A DNA stretch of 64,000 bases, taken from Pseudopontixanthobacter vadosimaris. GTDB lineage: Bacteria > Pseudomonadota > Alphaproteobacteria > Sphingomonadales > Sphingomonadaceae. This document shows, piece after piece, positions 55,706 to 64,000 of the stretch; the first letter of the stretch is position 1; the number at the start of each line of letters is the position of its first letter. Location of the stretch: assembly GCF_012979275.1 (NCBI RefSeq), contig NZ_JABASZ010000039.1, positions 95,621 to 159,620 of the forward strand, read 5' to 3'. The notes under the pieces are model-generated. The model was not told where the DNA came from. It saw nothing but the letters and a program-made list of their open reading frames with translations, and made no database searches. The translations under genes were made by a program, and so were the position numbers.

Positions 55706-57407
55706 GGGTTTCCGCCCGCGCGCCGGGATGGGTAACCGCGCCGCCATAGGCCGGCCCGACATTGCGGGCATAGCGCCACAGGGCACCCGATTGATAATCA
55801 TTGCTGCGCGCCTGCCAATCGGCCCGCCGCCGGTCGAGTTCCTGCGCCTCGACATCAAGATCGATCGTACCTGCTTCGGCGTCGATGGTGATGATGTCTC
55901 CATCCCGCACCAGCGCGATGGGGCCGCCATCGGCAGCCTCCGGCCCGACATGGCCGATGCAGAAGCCCCGCGTGGCGCCCGAAAACCGTCCGTCGGTAAT
56001 CAGCGCCACCTTCTCTCCCATGCCCTGCCCGTAAAGGGCCGCGGTGGTGGAGAGCATCTCCCGCATGCCCGGCCCGCCTTTCGGCCCTTCGTATCGGATG
56101 ACGATCACGCTGCCTTCGGCGATATCGCGATCTTCCACCGCGCGAAAGGCATCCTCCTCGCAATCGAACACGCGTGCCGGCCCCGAAAATTGCAGCCGCT
56201 CCATGCCCGCGACCTTCACGATCGCACCATCGGGAGCCAGCGTTCCCTTCAGGCCGACCACCCCGCCCGTAGGGCTGAGAGGCGTTCTGACGTCGTAGAT
56301 CACTTTCTGATCGGGGTTCCAGGTAATCTCTTCCAGATTTTCACCCAGGCTCCTGCCTGTCACGGTCAGGGGTTCGGGATCGAGAAACCCGCCATCCAGC
56401 AGCGTCTTCATCAGCATGTAGACCCCGCCTGCATCATGCATGTCGCGCGCGACATAGCGCCCCCCCGGCTTCAGATCGGCGATATACGGCGTGGATTTGA
56501 AGATCTCCGCCACGTCGTGCAGGTCGAAAATGATGCCGCATTCGCTGGCCATCGCCGGCAGGTGCAGCGCCGCATTGGTCGACCCGCCAGTGGCCGCGAC
56601 AACCCGGGCCGCATTTTCAAAGGCGGCGCGGGTGCAGATGTCGCGGGGTCGCAGGTTCACCTCCAGCAGATGCATGACCTGCCTGCCCGCCGCCCGGGCA
56701 ATCTCTTCACGTGATTTGTAGGGTGCAGGGGCCATGTTACTGTTCGGCAAAGACAATCCTATCGCCTCGCCGACGCAGGCCATGGTGTTGGCGGTGAACT
56801 GTCCACCGCAGGCGCCGTGGCCGGGACAAGCGACTTTCTCGAGCGCGGAGAGATCCTTGAGCGGGCAGTTACCGGCTGCATGCTGGCCCACGGCCTCGAA
56901 CACGTCGACGACGGTGACATCTTCGCCCCTGTAGCGTCCGGGCAGGATCGATCCGCCATAGACGAAGATGCTCGGCACGTTCAGGCGCAGCATCGCCATC
57001 ATCATGCCGGGCAAGCTCTTGTCGCACCCCGCGAAGCCGACGAGTGCGTCGTAGCAGTGGCCGCGAACCGACAGTTCGACCGAATCGGCAATGACCTCGC
57101 GGCTCACCAGCGAGGATTTCATTCCCTGGTGGCCCATCGCGATCCCGTCGGTCACGGTGATGGTGTTGAAGCGGCGCGGCATGCCGCCTGCCTCGTTCAC
57201 CCCTTCCCGGCAGATATCCGCCTGCGCATCAAGGGTGGTATTGCATGGCGCGCTGTCGTTTCCTGCAGAAGCGACCGCGACGAAGGGCCGGCCAATCTCT
57301 TCTTCGGTCAGACCCATGGCATAATAATAGGAGCGATGCGGCGCGCGCTCCGGCCCGACCGACACATGACGGCTCGGAAGTTTCATCTTGTCGAAGCGTT
57401 CTGACAT
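55686..57407 (-). CDS. ilvD: Dihydroxy-acid dehydratase
   Basis: Fe-S enzyme dehydrating dihydroxyisovalerate and dihydroxymethylvalerate, the third step of valine/isoleucine synthesis after IlvBN and IlvC, encoded 48 kb away in this window. Cluster cysteines are in [23 protein letters not shown] and [18 protein letters not shown]; the C-terminal part contains [21 protein letters not shown]. At 573 residues it is the usual length. The stop overlaps the lipoprotein start. No attenuator is seen before it. Confidence 0.95.
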   Translation of the reverse strand: MSERFDKMKLPSRHVSVGPERAPHRSYYYAMGLTEEEIGRPFVAVASAGNDSAPCNTTLDAQADICREGVNEAGGMPRRFNTITVTDGIAMGHQGMKSSLVSREVIADSVELSVRGHCYDALVGFAGCDKSLPGMMMAMLRLNVPSIFVYGGSILPGRYRGEDVTVVDVFEAVGQHAAGNCPLKDLSALEKVACPGHGACGGQFTANTMACVGEAIGLSLPNSNMAPAPYKSREEIARAAGRQVMHLLEVNLRPRDICTRAAFENAARVVAATGGSTNAALHLPAMASECGIIFDLHDVAEIFKSTPYIADLKPGGRYVARDMHDAGGVYMLMKTLLDGGFLDPEPLTVTGRSLGENLEEITWNPDQKVIYDVRTPLSPTGGVVGLKGTLAPDGAIVKVAGMERLQFSGPARVFDCEEDAFRAVEDRDIAEGSVIVIRYEGPKGGPGMREMLSTTAALYGQGMGEKVALITDGRFSGATRGFCIGHVGPEAADGGPIALVRDGDIITIDAEAGTIDLDVEAQELDRRRADWQARSNDYQSGALWRYARNVGPAYGGAVTHPGARAETHVYADI

Positions 57408-57449
57408 AAAGTTTCCTGCACGCGCGAGGGACGCCGGCCTGCCCTGCCC

Positions 57450-58172
57450 TCACTCCAGCGCCAGCGCAACCCGGTTGGCCACATCGGCCAGCAACGCCGC
57501 CCATCTGGCCTGCCCGGCCTCCTCGGTAATCTGGTCCTGCCGGATCTCGACGGTCAGGTAAGGAATACCACGCGCCTCGGCATGGCGGTTCATGGTGACG
57601 TTCAGATCCTTGCCTGAATAAGGCTGATTGTCGCCTACGGTCAGCCCTTCCTCCGCAAACAGCCGGATCGCATGGCGGGAGGCCCGGTCGTCATCATTAT
57701 ACAGCAGGCCCACCTGCCAGGGACGCGGTTCGCCGCCGCTTTGCAATTCGGGTGTGAAGCTATGTACGGCGACCACGAGGTCCGGCTGACACTCGCTCAC
57801 CCACTCGCTGAGAGCGGCGTGATAGGGCCGGTAATATTGCGCGAGCCGGCTTTCGACATCTGCGCCGATGTTGCCGGGAACGAGGTGCCCGTCACTGCTG
57901 GTCGGGACGACGGCAGGGTCGCTCTCCTCCCGGTGAAAATCGCATACCAGGCGGCTTATCGTGGCGATAAAGGCGGGGATGCCATGGCGACGGGCAAGCC
58001 GGTCGGCCACACCCTCCACCCCGATGTCCAACGCGATATGCTGCTGCATCAACGAGCCGGGAATGCCGAGCACAATATCCGCGGGCACGAGATTGGAAGC
58101 ATGATCGGCAACGCAGACGATCCCTCCGCGTCTGATTGCCCCGACCTGCCGGAACGGCTTGCCGTCGATCAT
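57450..58172 (-). CDS. N-formylglutamate amidohydrolase family protein
   Basis: A 240-residue zinc-hydrolase-like protein of the N-formylglutamate amidohydrolase family. The family signs are IVCVADHASNLVPAD at the start, ISRLVCDFHREESDP, VVAVHSFTPEL and YLTVEIRQDQITEEAG. Some members act on formylated amino acids in histidine or aspartate breakdown; the substrate here is unknown, and no hut genes are near. The start at 58172 has GGAGG eight bases upstream and overlaps the ispE stop (ATGA), so it is translated together with ispE. Confidence 0.85.
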   Translation of the reverse strand: MIDGKPFRQVGAIRRGGIVCVADHASNLVPADIVLGIPGSLMQQHIALDIGVEGVADRLARRHGIPAFIATISRLVCDFHREESDPAVVPTSSDGHLVPGNIGADVESRLAQYYRPYHAALSEWVSECQPDLVVAVHSFTPELQSGGEPRPWQVGLLYNDDDRASRHAIRLFAEEGLTVGDNQPYSGKDLNVTMNRHAEARGIPYLTVEIRQDQITEEAGQARWAALLADVANRVALALE

Positions 58173-58981
58173 CGCAGCCTCCCCGTCATCTGCCACCAAT
58201 GCGGGTGATCGCGAGCGATCAGTCCTGCGGCATCCGTCATGGTGCCATGGCCGTCAAACAGGGCGAAGCAGGTGCCCCCCGATCCCGACATGCGGACCAG
58301 CGTTGCACCGGTCTTTTGCAAAGCAGCCAGCACTGCCGCGATTTCCGGCACCAGTTCTATTGCGGGTGTTTCGAGGTCGTTGTGGCCCTCTCTCGCCAAT
58401 CGCGACAGACGCCCCTCTGGCAAAGGGCCGCCATCCTGCCCGTTCCAGCGGGCGAATACCGCTGGCGTGGACAAGGGAATGCCGGGGTTCACCAGCAGCA
58501 CCGGAGTGCCGGTCAGGTCGTTCAAAACCGGTTCGAGGATGCTACCCGTGCCGCGGCCGACACAGGCTTCGCTGCGTACGCAGGCGGGGACATCGGCACC
58601 CAGTCTGACGGCACGTTCCTGCCAATCATCGGGCAAGCCATGCATTTTCTCGACCGCCCTGAAAACGGCACCGGCGTCTGCGGATCCCCCGCCCAGCCCC
58701 GCCGCGACGGGCAGCCGTTTGTCCAGAGTGACCGCCAGCCCGCTCTGCCGGGGCAGCCGCGAAAGGGCTTGCGAGACGATGTTGCCAAGCGGATTGGTCA
58801 ACTGGGCAGCGAAGGGGCCGGTCAGGTGGAAATTGTCCTGCGACGCTTCGGCAAAAGTCAGCCGGTCGCCATCATCCACGAAAGCGAAAGCGGTTTCCAA
58901 TTCGTGATAGCCATCCTCGCGCCGCTTGCGGACATGCAGCGCGAGGTTGATCTTGGCATAAGCGGTTTCGGTCAGAGCCAT
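58169..58981 (-). CDS. ispE: 4-diphosphocytidyl-2-C-methyl-D-erythritol kinase
   Basis: GHMP kinase of the non-mevalonate isoprenoid pathway, 270 residues. The N-terminus shows AYAKINLALHVRKRREDGYH, the ATP-binding loop is PVAAGLGGGSADAGA, and the C-terminal motif is RMSGSGGTCFALF. It is 22 bases downstream of the ETF-QO gene and shares its direction. Confidence 0.96.
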   Translation of the reverse strand: MALTETAYAKINLALHVRKRREDGYHELETAFAFVDDGDRLTFAEASQDNFHLTGPFAAQLTNPLGNIVSQALSRLPRQSGLAVTLDKRLPVAAGLGGGSADAGAVFRAVEKMHGLPDDWQERAVRLGADVPACVRSEACVGRGTGSILEPVLNDLTGTPVLLVNPGIPLSTPAVFARWNGQDGGPLPEGRLSRLAREGHNDLETPAIELVPEIAAVLAALQKTGATLVRMSGSGGTCFALFDGHGTMTDAAGLIARDHPHWWQMTGRLR

Positions 58982-59003
58982 GGTGAAACGCGCGGTCCGC
59001 GCC

Positions 59004-60650
59004 TCACATGTTCGGATAATTCGGCCCGCCCCCGCCTTCCGGCGTCGTCCATTCGATGTTCTGGTTGGGATCCTTGATATCGCAGGTCTTGCAGTGCACG
59101 CAGTTCTGCGAATTGATCACGAATTCAGGCTTTCCCTCTTCCACGCCGGTCCATTCATAGACGCCGGCGGGGCAATATCGCGTGGATGGGCCGCTATAGA
59201 CGCCAAGTTCACTCGTCAGTTGCAATTGCGGGTCGATGACCTTGAGGTGGTTGGGCTGGTCTTCCGCATGGTTGGTGTTCGACAGGAACACCGACGACAA
59301 GCGGTCGAAACTGAGGACGTTGTCGGGCTTGGGATAGGCGATCGGCTTGTACAGGTCGGCGCGCTGCAGATGTTCGTAGTCGCGCTCGTGCTTCATGGCG
59401 ACCGGCAGGCCGATCTTCAGCTGGCGCATCCACATGTCGATGCCAGCGACGACGGTGCCGAGGTCCGCACCGAAACGGGCCACGGCAGGTTCTGCATTTT
59501 GAACCTTCTTCAATTCGGTGGCGATCCAGCTCGACCGGACGGCGGCGTCGTAATCCATCAATTCGGCATGTTCCTGCCCATTGGCGATGGAACTGGCGAT
59601 GCTTTCGGCGGCCAACATGCCGCTCTTCATCGCGGTGTGGCTGCCCTTGATGCGGGGCACGTTGACGAAGCCCGCCGCGCAACCGACCAGCACGCCGCCA
59701 GGAAAGGCGAGTTTCGGCACCGATTGCCAGCCGCCCTCGTTAATCGCGCGGGCACCGTAAGCGACGCGCTTGCCGCCCTCCAGTATGTCGGCGACCTTCG
59801 GGTGATGCTTCCAGCGCTGGAATTCCTGGAAAGGCGAGACATAGGGATTTTTGTAATCGAGCGCGGTCACGAAACCGATGGCGACCTGGCCGCCCGCCTG
59901 GTGATAGATGAATCCGCCGCCCCAGCTTTCGCTTTCCGACAGCGGCCAGCCTTGCGTGTGGATGACGCGCCCGGGCACATGTTTTTCCGGATCGATGTCC
60001 CACAATTCCTTGATGCCAAGTCCGTAGATCTGCGGCTGGCAGTCGGCCTCAAGATCGAAGCGATGCTTCATCTTCTTGGTAAGATTGCCACGGACGCCCT
60101 CGGCAAGGACGGTATATTTCGCCTGAATTTCCATACCCGGCTGATAGTCGGCCTTGTGCGACCCGTCCGCCGCCACGCCCATATCCTGCGTGATAACGCC
60201 CGCTGCAGCACCGCTTTCGTCGAACATGATCTCGGATGCGGGGAAGCCGGGGAAGACCATCACCCCGAGTTCCTCGGCCTTCTCGCCCAGCCACCGGGTC
60301 AGATTGCCGAGTGAAACCGTGTAGCAACCCTTGTTCGACATGAAGGGCGGCATGGCGATGTGCGGCATGGAATACTGCTTCGCCTTCGACAGCACCCAGT
60401 GCCAATTGTCGGTGACGGGCGTCTGCGCCAGCGGGCAATCCTGTTCGCGCCAGTCCGGCAGCAATTCGTCCATCGCTTTAGGATCGACCACCGCGCCCGA
60501 CAGGATATGGGCGCCAATCTCGGACCCTTTTTCCAGAACGATGACCTCGAGCTCCTCGTTCAGCTGCTTCAGGCGGATGGCCGTAGCCAGCCCCGCCACG
60601 CCGCCGCCGACGATCACTACGTCGCAGGGCATCGATTCACGTTCGGTCAT
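59004..60650 (-). CDS. Electron transfer flavoprotein-ubiquinone oxidoreductase
   Basis: Membrane-bound FAD/iron-sulfur enzyme passing electrons from acyl-CoA dehydrogenases via ETF to ubiquinone; 548 residues. The FAD motif VVIVGGGVAGLATAIRL is near the N-terminus, VLEKGSEIGAHILSG follows, and the C-terminal [4Fe-4S] cysteines are in STRYCPAGVYEW and NCVHCKTCDIKDP. It is divergent from the UDG-like gene, with 86 bases between. AAGGAAAG precedes the ATG. Confidence 0.95.
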   Translation of the reverse strand: MTERESMPCDVVIVGGGVAGLATAIRLKQLNEELEVIVLEKGSEIGAHILSGAVVDPKAMDELLPDWREQDCPLAQTPVTDNWHWVLSKAKQYSMPHIAMPPFMSNKGCYTVSLGNLTRWLGEKAEELGVMVFPGFPASEIMFDESGAAAGVITQDMGVAADGSHKADYQPGMEIQAKYTVLAEGVRGNLTKKMKHRFDLEADCQPQIYGLGIKELWDIDPEKHVPGRVIHTQGWPLSESESWGGGFIYHQAGGQVAIGFVTALDYKNPYVSPFQEFQRWKHHPKVADILEGGKRVAYGARAINEGGWQSVPKLAFPGGVLVGCAAGFVNVPRIKGSHTAMKSGMLAAESIASSIANGQEHAELMDYDAAVRSSWIATELKKVQNAEPAVARFGADLGTVVAGIDMWMRQLKIGLPVAMKHERDYEHLQRADLYKPIAYPKPDNVLSFDRLSSVFLSNTNHAEDQPNHLKVIDPQLQLTSELGVYSGPSTRYCPAGVYEWTGVEEGKPEFVINSQNCVHCKTCDIKDPNQNIEWTTPEGGGGPNYPNM

Positions 60651-60736
60651 GCCGGTCTTTCCTTCCGATCAAATCTTTTCTAATTACTTGATTGCTGCGG
60701 GCTGCAAGGTCAAGGCCGCACCCCAGGGCCGATGCC

Positions 60737-61540
60737 ATGAACAACCAGCAAACCTCCGACCGGCCGCACGGGCATGGCCTCGATCTTGCCGCGCAGTTCA
60801 GCGCCGTGCTGGACTGGTGGCGCGAGGCCGGCGTGGATTGCGATTTCAGCGATGACGCTACGGGTTGGCTGGCACAGGCAGAGGCGGACAGTGCGGCGAA
60901 ACCGCCTGCCGCGGCAAAGGCCCGGCGCAAGCCCGCCGCCGAAGCGAAACCGCTGGCGATGCTTGGTGGAGAAAAATCCGGCTGGCCCGTCAGTTTGGAC
61001 GATTTCGCCCCCTGGTGGCTGAATGAAAGCACGCTGGACGATGGCGGCACCTATCCGCGTATCGCGCCGCGCGGCCCGGCGGCCGCCGAACTGATGGTGC
61101 TGGTGGCCGAACCGGAAGCGTCGGACACGGAGAGATTGCTGTCGGGCGAACAGGGCCGTCTGCTGGACAACATGCTGGCGGCGATGAACATGGCCGAAGA
61201 CGCGGTCTATTTCGCCAGCGTCCTGCCCCGCAACACGCCCATGCCCGACTGGGACGATCTGGCCGCGCGCGGGCTGTCCGAAACACTTGTGCATCACATC
61301 GGCCTTGTCGCCCCCCGGCGGCTCGTCCTGTTCGGGCGCACCATTCCGCCGCTGGTGTGGCACGACGCGCCGCAAGACCCTGCCGTTCCTCGCGAATTCA
61401 CCCAGAATGGCCGAAGCATTCCTGCGCTGGCCGTGCCGGGTCTCGACCGGTTGCTGCGCAGGGGCAGCGAACGTGCCCGTTTCTGGCGGCGCTATCTCGA
61501 CTGGACGGGGCCGGTCCATATACGGCAAGGAAAAGCATAA
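60737..61540 (+). CDS. Uracil-DNA glycosylase superfamily protein, degenerate
   Basis: A 267-residue protein. The order of a family 4/5-type UDG can be traced: LMVLVAEPEASD for motif A, GRLLDNMLAAMNM, DAVYFASVLPRNTP, RRLVLFGRTIPP and ALAVPGLDRLLRR for motif B. But GEAPG, the motif-B HPS and the four cluster cysteines are missing, so glycosylase activity is doubtful. The first ~90 residues are low in complexity and Ala/Lys-rich. In sphingomonads a gene of this type lies between ETF-QO and a lytic transglycosylase gene, so the order is conserved. Confidence 0.7.
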   Translation: MNNQQTSDRPHGHGLDLAAQFSAVLDWWREAGVDCDFSDDATGWLAQAEADSAAKPPAAAKARRKPAAEAKPLAMLGGEKSGWPVSLDDFAPWWLNESTLDDGGTYPRIAPRGPAAAELMVLVAEPEASDTERLLSGEQGRLLDNMLAAMNMAEDAVYFASVLPRNTPMPDWDDLAARGLSETLVHHIGLVAPRRLVLFGRTIPPLVWHDAPQDPAVPREFTQNGRSIPALAVPGLDRLLRRGSERARFWRRYLDWTGPVHIRQGKA

Positions 61541-61543
61541 GGC

Positions 61544-63313
61544 ATGAACGGTTTATCGATGCGACACTCACCCTTGTCGCGCATGGCAACGATACTGGCA
61601 GGAGCCGCGGCAGCCGCCGTCTGTACCCCCGCGAGCGCGACAAGCGCGGATTATTTCCAGACCCGGGCGGCCAGCCAGGCTGTGCCCGACATTCTCGGCC
61701 GCGCGGATGACGAATATTACCGCGCGCTGTTCGAGGCGATCGATCGCGAACAGTGGATCGCGGTGGAAAGCATGCTGGCCGCCCGTCCCGACGGGCCGCT
61801 GCACCAGATTGCCCAGGCCGAATATTACCTGCACGCCAACAGCCCGCGCATAGAATTGGACCGGATCGCTGCGTGGCTGGCACGAGGGACCAGCGTTCCG
61901 CAAGCGGAGCAGATGGCCCGGCTGGGAATCAAGCGCAGAATGTCCTATGTGCCCGCGCTGCCCGTAGAGCAGCCATTCGCGCGGCAGCCTTATTCGTCGA
62001 AGCGCATTCTGCCTCGCGAGACGAATGACGGCACGATGCCGGCGGAAATCTCGTCCGCCATCCTCGACCGGATCAGGAATGACGATCCCGGTTCCGCGCG
62101 CCTGCTGCTCGACGGGATCGACGCCAGCCTGAGTTCCGCCGCCCGTGCCGAATGGCGGCAGCGCGTGGCGTGGAGCTATTATATCGAGAATGATGACGCG
62201 GCGGCGCTCGCCATGGCGAATACGGTGCGGGAAGGCAGCGGCCCGTGGGTCGCGGAAGGCGAATGGGTGGCGGGGCTCGCCGCCTGGCGGCTGGGCAATT
62301 GCGACATTGCAGGCGATGCCTTCAACCGCGCGGCGACGGGGGCGCACAACAATGAACTTACGGCCGCGGCGCATTACTGGGCCAGTCGCGCCTTCGTTCG
62401 CTGCCGCTATCCCGAACGCGCTGCCGAACAATTGCGCGGCGCGGCGCGGCTGGACGAAACCCTTTACGGGATGCTGGCGCGGGAACAGTTGGCCTATGAA
62501 CTCCCCGCCGACCATGCTGCACCCGATTTCAGCGGAGCGGACTGGCAGCGCCTCGGCGGCAATCAGAACGTCCAGTCGGCCATCGCGCTGGCTCAGATCG
62601 GCCGTGCCGGTCTCGCCGATGATGTCTTGCGGCACCAGGCGCGCATCGGCGATCCGCAGGATTACGACGCGCTGTCGCGTCTCGCGCGCGAAATGGGCCT
62701 TCCCGGAACGCAATTGTGGATGGCGCATAATGCGCCGCTCGGGACACGCGCCCAGCCTGCCCTGCGTTTTCCGGTAACGCGGTGGGCACCTGTCGATGGG
62801 TGGAAGATCGATCCCGCCCTTGCCTACGCCCATGCCCTGCAGGAATCGAACTTCCGCCCTGCGGTCGTCAGCCCCGCCGGTGCCAAGGGGCTGATGCAGA
62901 TCATGCCCATCGCCGCACGGGAACATGCCGCATCGCTGAACATGGATGCCGCTTATGCCGACCTCGCCGATCCGCAGGTCAATCTGTCCTTCGGTCAGCG
63001 CAATCTGGAATCGCTGCGGGACAGCGGCGTGACCGGCGGATTGCTGCCCAAGATCATGGCGGCATATAACGCCGGCCTCACTCCGGTCGGCCGCTGGAAC
63101 AGCGAAGTGCGCGATCTGGGCGATCCGCTGCTCTATATGGAATCGATTCCCTATTGGGAAACGCGCGGCTATGTCGCGATCGTGATGCGCAATTACTGGA
63201 TGTATGAACGGCAGGCAGGTGCGGCATCCGACAGCCGCGTGGCGTTGGCACAAGGTATGTGGCCGACCTTCCCTGCGGTGACCGGCGGACGGCTGCGTGT
63301 GGGCGCACGCTGA
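61544..63313 (+). CDS. Soluble lytic transglycosylase (Slt-like)
   Basis: A 589-residue periplasmic enzyme that cuts peptidoglycan between MurNAc and GlcNAc. A signal peptide (cleaved near ASATSADY) is followed by a long alpha-helical, TPR-like superhelix (about 60-430) and the SLT domain: the catalytic Glu is in HALQESNFRPAVVSPAGA, then KGLMQIMP and IMAAYNAGLTPVGRW. The stop overlaps the moaB start (TGATG), and the UDG-like gene ends four bases before it. Confidence 0.94.
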   Translation: MNGLSMRHSPLSRMATILAGAAAAAVCTPASATSADYFQTRAASQAVPDILGRADDEYYRALFEAIDREQWIAVESMLAARPDGPLHQIAQAEYYLHANSPRIELDRIAAWLARGTSVPQAEQMARLGIKRRMSYVPALPVEQPFARQPYSSKRILPRETNDGTMPAEISSAILDRIRNDDPGSARLLLDGIDASLSSAARAEWRQRVAWSYYIENDDAAALAMANTVREGSGPWVAEGEWVAGLAAWRLGNCDIAGDAFNRAATGAHNNELTAAAHYWASRAFVRCRYPERAAEQLRGAARLDETLYGMLAREQLAYELPADHAAPDFSGADWQRLGGNQNVQSAIALAQIGRAGLADDVLRHQARIGDPQDYDALSRLAREMGLPGTQLWMAHNAPLGTRAQPALRFPVTRWAPVDGWKIDPALAYAHALQESNFRPAVVSPAGAKGLMQIMPIAAREHAASLNMDAAYADLADPQVNLSFGQRNLESLRDSGVTGGLLPKIMAAYNAGLTPVGRWNSEVRDLGDPLLYMESIPYWETRGYVAIVMRNYWMYERQAGAASDSRVALAQGMWPTFPAVTGGRLRVGAR

Positions 63314-63840
63314 TGCCCATCGATAGATCGCGGCAGTTCCGCGCCATCAACATCGCCCTGCTCACCGTGTCCGACACGCGCACACCGGCGGACGATACCA
63401 GCGGCGACATTCTTGCCGAACGGATCGAGAGCGCCGGGCATATTCTGGCTGCACGGACAATCGTCCGCGACGATGCAGACGCACTGGTCACGCAACTGGA
63501 AGCCTGGATCGGGGAGGGCGCTATCGATGCCATCGTCAGTACCGGCGGCACCGGCCTGACCGGCCGCGATGTGACGCCCGAAGCGCTGGACCGAGTGAAA
63601 GAGAAAGACATCCCCGGCTTCGGCGAATTGTTTCGCTGGCTCAGCTACAAGTCGATCGGAACATCCACTGTCCAGTCGCGGGCCATGGCGGTTCTGGCGA
63701 GGGGAACCTATATTTTTGCGTTACCGGGCTCGAATGGCGCGGTTAGGGACGGTTGGGACGGCATTCTTGGCGAACAGCTCGACAGCAGGAACCGGCCCTG
63801 CAACTTCGTGGAGCTGATGCCGCGGTTGCTGGAACGCTGA
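63313..63840 (+). CDS. moaB: Molybdenum cofactor biosynthesis protein B
   Basis: A 175-residue MoaB/MogA-type protein that adenylates molybdopterin before Mo insertion. Motifs: ALLTVSDTRTPADDTSG at the start, VSTGGTGLTGRDVTPEAL for the MPT/nucleotide site, and YIFALPGSNGAVRDGWD near the end. It follows the transglycosylase gene with one-base overlap. No other moa/moe gene is in view. An IS element begins about 36 bases after its stop. Confidence 0.95.
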   Translation: MPIDRSRQFRAINIALLTVSDTRTPADDTSGDILAERIESAGHILAARTIVRDDADALVTQLEAWIGEGAIDAIVSTGGTGLTGRDVTPEALDRVKEKDIPGFGELFRWLSYKSIGTSTVQSRAMAVLARGTYIFALPGSNGAVRDGWDGILGEQLDSRNRPCNFVELMPRLLER

Positions 63841-63876
63841 TGCGTGGCGAAACCTTCACTTGGCATGCAGCATCTA

Positions 63877-64000
63877 GGCTTCGTGGACAAAGCTTGACCT
63901 GAGACTCGACCGCTGATTCAAGGCTACCTTTTGGAGGCAGCATTGGGTGAGCGGGTTGGTGTGTCGGGTGACGAGTGGGCTTTGATCGGCCCACTGCTAC
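63877..64000 (+). mobile_element. Left end of an IS5-type insertion sequence (partial)
   Basis: From about 63877 the sequence GGCTTCGTGGACAAAG looks like the terminal inverted repeat of IS5/IS427-type elements, and it directly follows CTA of a CTAG tetramer, the usual target of that group. A transposase gene begins inside it at 63943. The right end, the other repeat and the target duplication lie outside the window, so the exact border is inferred. Confidence 0.65.
63943..64000 (+). CDS. IS5-family transposase (N-terminal fragment)
   Basis: The frame from the TTG at 63943 reads LGERVGVSGDEWALIGPLL, matching the start of IS5-type transposases, which read xLTDEQWALIEPLLP. GGAGG lies five bases upstream. 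Only 19 codons are visible before the window ends, so activity cannot be judged. Confidence 0.7.
   Translation, partial: MGERVGVSGDEWALIGPLL

Overview
The window reads as a chromosomal segment of a GC-rich alphaproteobacterium of the order Sphingomonadales, most likely Erythrobacteraceae. The reasons are the gene types and order (ETF-QO, UDG-like protein, lytic transglycosylase, moaB; ilvB-ilvN-ilvC; a complete exosortase A/EPS locus), the alphaproteobacterial form of RNase E, and TTG/GTG starts with ATGA/TGATG junctions. The assignment is inferred from gene content and protein style, not from a marker comparison. No tRNA, rRNA, CRISPR array, prophage or replication origin was found.

Layout. 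0-11.3 kb: the 3' part of purL, coq4, serB and miaA with starts back to back, then the branched-chain amino acid genes ilvB, ilvN, ilvC and leuA, with two small envelope protein genes (I78-type lipoprotein, YceI) inserted. leuA has a leucine-codon leader peptide and a strong hairpin that look like an attenuator. 11.3-24.6 kb: a minus-strand run mrcA-prfB-lipobox methyltransferase-nitronate monooxygenase, then a VWA protein, an MFS transporter, a NamZ-like muramidase with a DOMON-like partner, tyrS, a PilZ protein and an amidase. The end of the amidase gene has become a six-unit 15-bp tandem repeat. 24.6-34.0 kb: rne with a long 5' region, an unassigned ATP-grasp/nucleotidyltransferase pair, an SDR, sdhB, a hotdog protein, zapE and a decayed pirin gene.

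34.0-52.8 kb: the exosortase A (XrtA/PEP-CTERM) exopolysaccharide locus. Twelve minus-strand genes run from an acyl-AMP ligase and a PLP decarboxylase through export lipoprotein, chain-length protein, tyrosine kinase, outer-membrane barrel, AAA ATPase, deacetylase, FemAB protein, glycosyltransferase and exosortase A to an asparagine-synthetase-like amidotransferase. Divergent from them are a second FemAB-like acyltransferase, an acyl carrier protein and two alpha/beta-hydrolase proteins. The first half builds, exports and trims a polysaccharide and sorts PEP-CTERM proteins. The ligase/ACP/decarboxylase/acyltransferase set resembles a small carrier-protein assembly line of unknown product and is the most interesting part of the window. 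No PEP-CTERM substrate and no priming glycosyltransferase is encoded here.

52.7-64 kb: housekeeping genes, mostly minus strand (RlmD/TrmA-type rRNA methyltransferase, NAD(P)HX repair enzyme, small lipoprotein, ilvD, N-formylglutamate amidohydrolase, ispE, ETF-QO), then plus-strand UDG-like protein, lytic transglycosylase and moaB. The window closes inside the left end of an IS5-type insertion sequence next to moaB.
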